Source of the DNA: SPCO01 sp964427285 | GTDB lineage: Bacteria > Chloroflexota > Limnocylindria > Limnocylindrales > CSP1-4 | Assembly: GCA_964427285.1 (NCBI GenBank) | Contig: CAYRTS010000090.1 | Span: forward strand, 1-11,207 | Direction of reading: 5' to 3' | Length of the DNA: 11,207 bases | Shown: positions 6,235 to 11,207 of the stretch, one piece after another | How positions within the stretch are numbered: position 1 is the stretch's first letter | Layout of the letters: the number at the start of each line of letters is the position of its first letter | Made by a program: the position numbers and the translations under genes | Notes under the pieces: model-generated | Told to the model about the DNA's origin: nothing | Databases searched by the model: none | The model's input: the letters and a program-made list of their open reading frames with translations, nothing else

Positions 6235-7620
6235 TCACGGTTCGTCCCCCAGCATCGCCTGGGCCAGCAGGAGCAGAGTCGGACGTTCATTGAGGCCTGG
6301 GTCGACGATGACCCGCTCCAGGAGATCGTCCAGGATGCGCCCGAGCCGGGGACCCTGCGGCAGGCCGAGTTCGGTCATCAGGTCGCCGCCATCGATCGCG
6401 AGGCCGTGCCGGTCGAGGACGACCTCGGCCGCCAGCTCGGCCGCGATCCGGGCCCGCAGCTCATCGAGCAACCCCGCATCAGCGGCCAGCCCGGAACCGA
6501 GATTGTCCGCCTCGCGAAGTGCAAGCAGCTCATCCAGCGCGCCGTCACCCAGCGCTCCGATCTTGCCGATGAACCGCCGAACGGCCGCCTCCGACCAGCC
6601 GGTTTCGTAGCTGAACATGTGGTGCTCGACCAGGGCGACCACGCGATCGCGAACCGCTCGCGGCGAGCGAAGTCGGTCGAGCAGGCTGGCGGCCGTTTTC
6701 GCCCCGATCGTGTCGTGGTGCAGGAAGTGGCCATCGGCAAACGCGGCCGGCTTCCCGATGTCGTGGAGGAGGGCGGCCAGGCGCACCACCGGCCGATCCG
6801 CGGGGGCCGCATCAACCGTCCTGAGGGTGTGGTCCCACAGGTCCTCGCCCGGCACCTTGTTCTGCGGGATCCCGCGCTGGCTCGCCAGCTCGGCGGAGAC
6901 CTGTTCGAGCAGTCCGGTCTCGCTCATCAGTCGAAGGCCGACCGACGGCTCGGGCGCCCCCAGGAGCTTGCTCAGCTCGGCCGCGATTCGCTCACCCGAG
7001 ATGTGGGCCACCAGGCTCGACTGCGCCGTCAGTGCCGCGAGCGTGTCCGCCTCGACCGCAAACCCGAGGGTCGCGGCGAGGCGCACCGCCCGAACCATCC
7101 GCAGGGCGTCTTCGGCGAACCGCACCCCGGGTTCGCCGACGGCGCGGAGGACCCGCGCCTCAATATCGACAAGGCCCCCGAACGGATCGACGAGCGCAGG
7201 CGTCTCGCCGGCGCGCGCACCCCATGCCATGGCATTGGCGGTGAAGTCGCGGCGAGCCAGGTCAAGCTCGATCGTGTCGCCAAACTCGATCCGATGCGGG
7301 CGCCGGAAATCCGCGTAGTCGTGATCGGATCGAAACGTCGTGATCTCGAACACCTCGTGGTCGCGCCTCACCGCGACTGTCCCGAAGCGGTTCTGGTAGA
7401 CGGCGCCCGGAAAGATCTCGAGGACGCGCTCCGGCAGGGCGTCCGACGCCAGGTCCCAATCGGCCGCCGGCCGTCCGAGCACCGCGTCGCGCAGCGAGCC
7501 ACCGACGATGTACGCGGCCTGGCCAGCGTCCCACAGCGCGCCGAGCAACGTCCGGACCGGGCCGGGGATGGCCGCCGCGAGGCTCCTCAGTTGCGTCCCA
7601 GGAAGAGGTAGGTCCGCCAC
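6235..7620 (-). CDS. cca: CCA-adding tRNA nucleotidyltransferase with HD domain
   Basis: Class II Pol-beta nucleotidyltransferase of 461 residues that adds or repairs the 3' CCA end of tRNAs. The head domain has VGGSLRDAVLG (39-49) with catalytic Asp54 and Asp56 in DWDLASD, then RRDFTANAMAW (123-133) and the EDALRMVRAVRLAATLGF helix (170-187). An HD phosphohydrolase domain follows, with LLHDIGKP (284-291) and HHD (301-303), as in bacterial CCA enzymes that also have phosphatase activity. Sequence alone does not fully separate CCA-adding enzymes from poly(A) polymerases, but the HD domain and size favour CCA. The start is GTG at 7620, giving a 34-bp out-of-frame overlap with the HNH gene upstream; a TTG at 7548 would remove the overlap but is a weaker choice. 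It is probably expressed from the HNH promoter. Confidence 0.9.
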   Translation of the reverse strand: MADLPLPGTQLRSLAAAIPGPVRTLLGALWDAGQAAYIVGGSLRDAVLGRPAADWDLASDALPERVLEIFPGAVYQNRFGTVAVRRDHEVFEITTFRSDHDYADFRRPHRIEFGDTIELDLARRDFTANAMAWGARAGETPALVDPFGGLVDIEARVLRAVGEPGVRFAEDALRMVRAVRLAATLGFAVEADTLAALTAQSSLVAHISGERIAAELSKLLGAPEPSVGLRLMSETGLLEQVSAELASQRGIPQNKVPGEDLWDHTLRTVDAAPADRPVVRLAALLHDIGKPAAFADGHFLHHDTIGAKTAASLLDRLRSPRAVRDRVVALVEHHMFSYETGWSEAAVRRFIGKIGALGDGALDELLALREADNLGSGLAADAGLLDELRARIAAELAAEVVLDRHGLAIDGGDLMTELGLPQGPRLGRILDDLLERVIVDPGLNERPTLLLLAQAMLGDEP

Positions 7621-8102
7621 GCCTCGTTGCGCTCATCGCCAAGGTACGGCGTGAACAGCGAGTAGATGTCGCTTCGGGGCTCAAACGGCGTCCGGGCGAG
7701 ACGCAGTCTGGCCTCCTCGAGCGTCTTGCCGCCCTTGCGGTGATTGCACGGCTTGCACGCCGCCACCAGGTTCTCCCAGGAGTGCGTGCCGCCGCGGTAG
7801 CGCGGGACGATGTGGTCGAGCGTCAGGTCGTGCGACTGCCGACCGCAGTACTGGCAGGTGTGCCGGTCACGGGCGAACACCTCGCGGCGCGACAGCTTCA
7901 CCCGCGGCCGGGGCCGTCGAATCATGTGCTGGAGGCGAATCACGGAGGGCGCGCGGTATTCCGTCCGCACCGTCCGGATCACCTGGTGGTCGTACTCGAT
8001 GACTTCGGCCTTCTCGCCGAACACCAGTCGGAACGCCCGGGGCAGGTTACAGACGTTGAGCGGCTCGTAGTTCTGGTTCAGAACAAGTACGGCACCGTCC
8101 AT
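7587..8102 (-). CDS. HNH endonuclease-family protein
   Basis: A 171-residue protein with an N-terminal region (VLVLNQNYEPLNVC, 6-18, then AFRLVFGEKAEVIEY) typical of a widespread chromosomal HNH family, followed by the nuclease core: Cys83 and Cys86 (CQYC), LDHIVPRYRGG (95-105) with Asp96-His97, Asn111, and KPCNHRKGG (117-125) with Cys116/Cys119 completing the zinc site. The active-site His and Asn are present, so it should be a metal-dependent nuclease of the McrA-like type. The natural substrate of this family is unknown; its housekeeping context suggests DNA or RNA processing rather than defence. The stop overlaps the CCA gene by 34 bp. An extended -10 (TGCTATTCT) sits just upstream of the ATG. 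Confidence 0.88.
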   Translation of the reverse strand: MDGAVLVLNQNYEPLNVCNLPRAFRLVFGEKAEVIEYDHQVIRTVRTEYRAPSVIRLQHMIRRPRPRVKLSRREVFARDRHTCQYCGRQSHDLTLDHIVPRYRGGTHSWENLVAACKPCNHRKGGKTLEEARLRLARTPFEPRSDIYSLFTPYLGDERNEAWRTYLFLGRN

Positions 8103-8119
8103 CGTGGGCGGAGAATAGC
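8103..8119 (-). promoter_or_regulatory. Putative extended -10 promoter for HNH-cca
   Basis: The minus strand reads TGCTATTCT (TGn plus TATTCT, box at 8117-8112), then nine bases to the ATG at 8102. No convincing -35 and no Shine-Dalgarno are seen, so the transcript would have a leader of only a few bases. Confidence 0.5.
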
Positions 8120-8120
8120 A

Positions 8121-8136
8121 AGAACGCCCGAAGGCG
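8121..8136 (-). terminator. Short UUCG hairpin, possible terminator
   Basis: On the minus strand CGCC-TTCG-GGCG (8136-8125) forms a four-bp stem, extendable by G-T pairs, around a stable UUCG loop. TTCTT follows. It lies downstream of the small helical gene and just before the HNH promoter. The stem and T-run are short, so this is tentative. Confidence 0.35.
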
Positions 8137-8183
8137 CCCGGGCAGTGGCGCGATCTCGACCGAGCGACACCGGCCGGCGGCCC

Positions 8184-8260
8184 CTCAGCCGAGCGGCGGG
8201 GCCGTCAGCGGTGCGAAAGGCGCTCAGCGGAGCGACGGGCCCTCTCAGCCGAGCGGCGGG
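8184..8260. repeat. 17-bp direct repeat 60 bp apart, spanning a stop codon
   Basis: CTCAGCCGAGCGGCGGG occurs at 8184-8200 and 8244-8260. The second copy contains the stop and last residues (PPLG) of the small minus-strand gene, so the first looks like a duplicate of the gene's end. GCTCAGCGGAGCGACGGG (8222-8239) is a related degenerate copy. Confidence 0.8.
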
Positions 8261-8442
8261 TCCATCGCGCGCTCGATCCGGGCAATCTCCACCTCGATCC
8301 GGGCGAGCAAGTCGATGGCGGCGACGTGGCCCTCGCTGCCGTGGGCCGCCTTGTTGCGCTGACGGCGTGTGTCGCGGTGCAGGGCGAGAAGCTCCCCGCG
8401 GGTCCCCGGCAGCGGGGTTGCGGTCGTTTCGTGCTGGGCCAT
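8245..8442 (-). CDS. Small helical protein of unknown function
   Basis: A 65-residue charged protein: after a short N-terminus it reads as two helices, RGELLALHRDTRRQRN (15-30) and AIDLLARIEVEIARIERAM. No metal site, membrane segment or signal peptide is seen; two amphipathic helices suggest a helical hairpin or coiled coil. The ATG at 8442 is supported by GGAGG five bases upstream. Longer same-frame upstream starts lack such a site and would run into the MOSC gene. It begins 47 bp after the MOSC stop on the same strand, so co-transcription is likely. I do not recognise a function; the composition resembles small conserved hypothetical proteins of GC-rich bacteria. Confidence 0.68.
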   Translation of the reverse strand: MAQHETTATPLPGTRGELLALHRDTRRQRNKAAHGSEGHVAAIDLLARIEVEIARIERAMDPPLG

Positions 8443-8489
8443 GGGTACCTCCGTGTCGGGCAGAGCGTAGGGGACTCGCCCGGGCGGCG

Positions 8490-9254
8490 TCAGGTGAGGA
8501 CGTGGACCTCGTCGCCGAGCCGGACCCGGCCAGGCTGCACGACGTCTGCCAGAACGCCGAAGTCTGCATGCTTGCCGTCGCGCAGGCCGCGGTAGGCGAT
8601 CAGCGTTCGGAGCGTGTCGAGGTCGCGCGTCCCGGTGTCGGGATGCTGGGTCGTGATCGCGCATCGGGCGTCCGGCAGGGTGACGGCCAAAACCGCTTCC
8701 CCGATCGCGATCCGCCGCCCGACCCAGGTGTCCTCCTCGTGTGGAGCGGCGCCGACAAGATCGATCAACATCCGGAACCGACGGCCATCGACGTGATCGA
8801 CGCCGCTCTGGCGGGCCAGTTCGGCGAGCGACCCGTCGGACACGATGCTCGTCGGGTTGCCCGCCCGGGTCCCGGCCGGCTGATCACATCGGACGAGCCG
8901 AATCGTCCGGCCGGCGAAGTCGGACAAGGCCTCCATCCACGGGCCGTGGACGAGATGCCCGACCCCGGTTCGACCATAGATCGGGGTCTCGACCGGGTCG
9001 CCGAGGCGGACCTCCTCGTCAACGACCGTGCCGTCCGGGAATTCCAGGCGAAGCCGCTTCCCCTCGTGATCCGCGTGGCTGGCGATCTGCACGAGCTTGC
9101 CGACCATGCTGCGCTCGACCAGTCGGTTGGCATCATCGGTCAGGTAGAAGCGGCGATCCTCCACCACCCCGAATTCGGTGATGTCGATCTCTGCGGGGTG
9201 CTCCAGTCCGCAGCTACGCACCGGTGCGATCGAGAAGCGGGACACGGATGGCAT
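8490..9254 (-). CDS. MOSC domain protein, YcbX/mARC-like
   Basis: A 254-residue protein with an N-terminal beta-barrel MOSC_N-type region (VSRFSIAPVRSCGLEHP, 4-20; GVVEDRRFYL, 29-38) and a C-terminal MOSC domain. The latter has the GRRFRMLID motif (157-165), WVGRRIAIGEAVLAV and DARCAITTQHPDTG, where Cys198 corresponds to the cysteine that ligates molybdenum in YcbX and mARC. Members reduce N-hydroxylated compounds using the molybdenum cofactor with a redox partner. YcbX carries its own 2Fe-2S domain, but this protein ends after MOSC, so it would need a separate electron donor. The ATG at 9254 has TAGCAT six bases upstream. It is followed by the small helical gene and is divergent from the XRE gene. 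Family is confident; substrate unknown. Confidence 0.87.
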   Translation of the reverse strand: MPSVSRFSIAPVRSCGLEHPAEIDITEFGVVEDRRFYLTDDANRLVERSMVGKLVQIASHADHEGKRLRLEFPDGTVVDEEVRLGDPVETPIYGRTGVGHLVHGPWMEALSDFAGRTIRLVRCDQPAGTRAGNPTSIVSDGSLAELARQSGVDHVDGRRFRMLIDLVGAAPHEEDTWVGRRIAIGEAVLAVTLPDARCAITTQHPDTGTRDLDTLRTLIAYRGLRDGKHADFGVLADVVQPGRVRLGDEVHVLT

Positions 9255-9266
9255 GACCGGATGCTA
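9255..9266 (-). promoter_or_regulatory. Putative leaderless -10 box of the MOSC gene
   Basis: TAGCAT (9266-9261, minus strand) is followed by CCGGTC and the ATG at 9254: the same six-base spacing as before the glycosyltransferase, MFS and galE genes. No Shine-Dalgarno is present. Confidence 0.45.
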
Positions 9267-9310
9267 CCCGACCCGGACGATCGCCGACACCTGTGATCGC
9301 CGTGGTAGCT

Positions 9311-9330
9311 TGATGACGAGAACGTCATCA
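9311..9330 (+). promoter_or_regulatory. Perfect palindrome, likely autoregulatory operator
   Basis: TGATGACG-AGAA-CGTCATCA has perfect 8-bp arms around four bases. It ends 14 bases before the XRE start and abuts the AGGAGG ribosome binding site (9330-9335). A TAGCTT box (9306-9311) overlaps its edge. This size and position fit a site bound by an XRE dimer to repress its own operon. Confidence 0.6.
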
Positions 9331-9344
9331 GGAGGCTTGATCAG

Positions 9345-9668
9345 ATGTCGATGGCCGGTCGGATGGTGCGCGAGGCGCGTGGTCGAGCACGCCTGACCCA
9401 GCGCGATCTCGCCGCGAAGTCCGGCATTCCACAGGAGACGATCGCCCGGATCGAGCGCGGTCGCGCTGACCCGCGGGTCAAGACGTTGGACCGTCTGCTC
9501 ATTGCCTGTGAGTTCGGGCTCGAGGTCATGCCGCGCCTCGGAATCGGCGTCGATCGCACGCAGATCCAGGAGCGCCTGAACGTGGCCATGGACGAGCGTT
9601 TGCGCGTGGCCATGGCTGACGACCAACACTTCGTGGAGTGGCGCCAGCTCCGGCGAGTGGCCGAATGA
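9345..9668 (+). CDS. XRE-family HTH regulator, probable antitoxin partner
   Basis: A 107-residue protein. An N-terminal XRE helix-turn-helix (about 8-60) contains LTQRDLAAKSGIPQETIARIERGRADPRVKTLDRLL, with typical turn and recognition-helix positions. The C-terminal part (VDRTQIQERLNVAMDERL...) is a helical tail of the sort seen in XRE proteins encoded with nucleotidyltransferases. AGGAGG lies nine bases before the ATG, and a perfect palindrome precedes it. The stop overlaps the next start by ATGA. It probably represses its own operon and neutralises or controls the downstream nucleotidyltransferase; this is inferred from context. Confidence 0.83.
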   Translation: MSMAGRMVREARGRARLTQRDLAAKSGIPQETIARIERGRADPRVKTLDRLLIACEFGLEVMPRLGIGVDRTQIQERLNVAMDERLRVAMADDQHFVEWRQLRRVAE

Positions 9669-10171
9669 GTGAGCTGCAGAGGTTTCAGCCCGACGTCATC
9701 CTGCACTCCCTCATCGCCCACGAGGTCCGATTCATCATCGTGGGCGGCGTCGCGGCACAGGCACACGGCTCTCCATCGCTGACCGCCGACCTCGATATCT
9801 GCTACGCCCGAGACGGAGCGAACCTGGCTCAATTGGCGGCGACGCTGCGGGAACTCGTCGCGGTCCGACGGGGCCTGCCGTCCGACGCTCCCAGGATGCC
9901 GCCGCTCGATGCCAGGACGCTTCGCGCAGGCGGGCTCTTCACACTGACGACGAGCGCCGGCGACTTCGACCTGCTGGCGACTCCAGACCCTGATCTCGAC
10001 TACGAACGTCTGAAGTCGACCGCGGTGCCGACGCACGTGGCCGGCCAACCGGTTCTCGTGGCCTCCCTCGACGCCCTCATCAGCATGAAACGCGCCGCGG
10101 GACGCCCCAAGGATCGCATCGAGCTGGAGATCCTCGGGGCGCTGCGCGAGGAGATCGACCGACGCGGTTAA
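9665..10171 (+). CDS. MNT/AbiEii-like Pol-beta nucleotidyltransferase, probable toxin or modifier
   Basis: A 168-residue minimal nucleotidyltransferase. FIIVGGVAAQAHGSPSLTADLDI (23-45) gives the GG motif (27-28) and the paired metal ligands Asp42 and Asp44; GDFDLL (99-104) supplies the third aspartate, Asp102. VASLDALISMKRAAGRPKD (132-150) is the conserved C-terminal helix with Lys142 and RPKD. All catalytic residues are present, so it should transfer NMP groups. Relatives act as toxins modifying tRNA (MenT type) or as antitoxins that AMPylate HEPN toxins; no HEPN partner is next to it, so the XRE gene is the likely partner. The start ATG overlaps the XRE stop by four bases; an upstream in-frame ATG at 9638 lies within the XRE gene and is less likely. 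The gene ends just before a truncated SDR gene. Confidence 0.8.
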   Translation: MSELQRFQPDVILHSLIAHEVRFIIVGGVAAQAHGSPSLTADLDICYARDGANLAQLAATLRELVAVRRGLPSDAPRMPPLDARTLRAGGLFTLTTSAGDFDLLATPDPDLDYERLKSTAVPTHVAGQPVLVASLDALISMKRAAGRPKDRIELEILGALREEIDRRG

Positions 10172-10190
10172 CTCGACCTGCCGAGCCGGC

Positions 10191-10268
10191 ATGACTGTCC
10201 GTTGCCAACGATCGCGTCAGCGCCCGACCGATGAGGCCGGACCCTCCGACGATTGCGACCCGCGTCAC
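10191..10268 (-). pseudogene. N-terminal remnant of an SDR/NAD-dependent epimerase
   Basis: From GTG 10268 the frame reads VTRVAIVGGSGLIGRALTRS and then SLATDSH: a complete first Rossmann strand, the GGSGLIG dinucleotide loop and the first helix, as at the start of epimerases and TIGR01777-type proteins. After about 26 residues the similarity ends, and the frame runs antisense through the nucleotidyltransferase gene. The rest of the protein is not in the window. The fragment was probably cut by insertion of the XRE-nucleotidyltransferase cassette. It points away from the GbsR-type gene, so the two may once have shared a divergent promoter. Confidence 0.6.
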
Positions 10269-10317
10269 CGCGACATTCCAGGAAGCTGCGTCCCCATGGC
10301 CTTGTCCTCGTGCTACC

Positions 10318-10371
10318 CTTGCATAGCAAGTTATGTCAGATCAACCTGCTACTGGCAAGGGGCAAGTTATG
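10318..10371 (+). promoter_or_regulatory. Inverted and direct repeats around the GbsR-type gene start
   Basis: CTTGC-ATA-GCAAG (10318-10330) is a small inverted repeat. GCAAGTTATG occurs at 10326-10335 and again at 10362-10371, exactly 36 bp apart, and each copy ends in an in-frame ATG. AAGGGG (10357-10362) is a usable ribosome binding site for the second ATG. The repeats may be operator half-sites for autoregulation. Confidence 0.45.
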
Positions 10372-11112
10372 GGCGACGACGCGTCGAGGGTCGGCGGGGG
10401 AGAAGGCCCCGCCCGATCCAGGGCAGAGTCCATCCGCATCGAGTTCGCCGAGGCATGGGGCGAAATGGGCGCCGCCTGGGGTGTGACTCCGGCGATCGCC
10501 CGGGTCCAGGCCTACCTCATGGTTCGGCATGAGCCGCTGACCGAACGGGAAATCCGTGAGGCGCTGGGTCTCAGCCACCGCGCGACCAGTCTTGCGCTCG
10601 CAGAGGCGGAGTCGTGGGGGATCGTGGAGCGAGTTCTGGAGCCGCGACGCGTGGGCCGGCGCGGACCGGCCGGAGCGGCCTACCTTGCGGTCGGCGACCA
10701 CTGGCAATGGTTCGGTCGGGTCATCGCTGAGCGCAAGGTTCGCGAAGGGGATCCGATCGTGGCCGTTCTCAAGGCCAAGGAGCGGGAAGCAGCGCTCGCC
10801 CTCGAGGCCAATCCCGACGATCACGAGCTGGTGGCGCTGCGCGACTGGCTGGCGGCGTTCCTCGTCTTCGTCACCCTCTTCGATCGAGCCGTTGGTCTGG
10901 TCCCGAGGCTCGATCCCCGGGAGCTCGAGCGGTCCCTCGGCCTGCTGGGTCGAATTCCCGACGCGACGATCCTGCGCTTGTTCGAGCTGCTCGGCGGGCT
11001 GCCGGACCAGGATGTCATCGATCTGGTCGAGGCGCTGTCGCGCCTCTCCCCGACGGCGGCGCGCCGCGCGACCAAGCTGATGTCTGGGGTCATCCGCACC
11101 GTCTCCGGCTGA
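10369..11112 (+). CDS. GbsR/MarR-family transcriptional regulator
   Basis: Predicted cytosolic DNA-binding protein of 247 residues. After a short low-complexity start, FAEAWGEMGAAWGVTPAIARVQAYL opens a winged-helix domain. LTEREIREALGLSHRATSLALAEAESWGIVERV (about 57-89) is the HTH and RRVGRRGPAGAAYLAV the wing. GbsR-type proteins, named for the repressor of glycine-betaine synthesis in Bacillus, have this layout with a long helical C-terminus for dimerisation; here residues ~110-247 are helical. The ligand is unknown. I start at ATG 10369 because AAGGGG lies six bases upstream; ATG 10333, in the same frame, would add 12 residues (259 in all). It is divergent from the truncated SDR gene, a plausible former target. 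Confidence 0.82.
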   Translation: MGDDASRVGGGEGPARSRAESIRIEFAEAWGEMGAAWGVTPAIARVQAYLMVRHEPLTEREIREALGLSHRATSLALAEAESWGIVERVLEPRRVGRRGPAGAAYLAVGDHWQWFGRVIAERKVREGDPIVAVLKAKEREAALALEANPDDHELVALRDWLAAFLVFVTLFDRAVGLVPRLDPRELERSLGLLGRIPDATILRLFELLGGLPDQDVIDLVEALSRLSPTAARRATKLMSGVIRTVSG

Positions 11113-11122
11113 CAGGCGTTCT

Positions 11123-11207
11123 GCTCGCCCGCAGCCGCGCCAGCTGCTCGCGCGCAGCCGCGCCAGCTGCTCGCCCGCAGCCGCGCCAGCTGCTCGCCCG
11201 CAGCCGC
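11123..11207. repeat. 23-bp tandem repeat after the GbsR-type gene
   Basis: The unit GCTCGCCCGCAGCCGCGCCAGCT occurs at 11123, 11146 (one base differs) and 11169, and partly from 11192 to the window edge. Copies are head to tail with no spacers. It starts ten bases after the stop codon. Each junction forms CAGCTG. Confidence 0.95.

Noticed and set aside
6159..6290. N-terminal extension of galE to an upstream start
   Set aside because: The extra residues are Cys/Arg-rich, overlap the CCA gene, and precede the canonical epimerase N-terminus.
8078..8569. Minus-strand open frame across the HNH promoter and small gene
   Set aside because: It is an out-of-frame shadow of the MOSC 3' end and the small helical gene, with a low-complexity product.
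9594..9618. Internal GCGTGGCCATGG-like duplication in the XRE gene
   Set aside because: It is short, in frame, and within ordinary helical coding sequence; no separate function is supported.
11123..11207. Regular 23-bp repeats, possible CRISPR array
   Set aside because: The copies are directly contiguous with no unique spacers, so this is a minisatellite.
1..11207. tRNA, rRNA or transposase genes
   Set aside because: Reading both strands by eye I found no tRNA arm pattern, rRNA segment or transposase motif; a covariance-model scan could not be run.

Overview
The window is GC-rich bacterial DNA with densely packed genes and GTG starts. Several genes carry a TANNNT box six bases before the start codon, which suggests leaderless transcription. 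The mix of genes (class II CCA-adding enzyme, HNH protein, GalE, UMF1-type transporter, YcbX/mARC-like MOSC protein) together with the GC-rich minisatellites would fit an uncultured Chloroflexota lineage or a high-GC actinobacterium. That placement is tentative because no rRNA or marker gene is present. The window looks chromosomal, with one probable accessory insertion near 9.3-10.2 kb.

Layout. Positions 1-1849 (minus): a GT-A glycosyltransferase of the mannosylglycerate/glucosyl-3-phosphoglycerate synthase type, overlapping by ATGA a universal-stress-protein gene that runs off the left edge and ends in pentapeptide repeats. Positions 1850-2290: intergenic, full of 14-bp repeats. Positions 2291-3154 (minus): an ATP-dependent DNA ligase-like protein in which the catalytic lysine and nearly every other active-site residue is replaced and a repeat tract is inserted. 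Positions 3222-4628 (plus): a divergent UMF1/Atg22-like MFS transporter. Positions 4629-5162: intergenic repeats between convergent genes. Positions 5163-9254 (all minus): galE, CCA-adding enzyme, HNH protein, a 65-residue helical protein and a MOSC protein. Positions 9345-10171 (plus): an XRE regulator and a Pol-beta-type nucleotidyltransferase overlapping by ATGA, behind a perfect palindrome; this looks like a toxin-antitoxin module. Positions 10191-10268 (minus): the severed N-terminus of an SDR/epimerase. Positions 10369-11112 (plus): a GbsR/MarR-type regulator, followed by 23-bp repeats to the right edge.

How the genes relate. The glycosyltransferase and the USP gene form a translationally coupled pair that may link compatible-solute synthesis to stress response. 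HNH and CCA overlap and are co-transcribed. The XRE-nucleotidyltransferase cassette probably inserted into an SDR gene that was once divergent from the GbsR-type regulator.

The most unusual points are the catalytically erased ligase-like protein with an in-frame minisatellite, the recurrence of different short tandem repeats at gene 3' ends (two of them read as protein), and the XRE-nucleotidyltransferase module beside a truncated gene.
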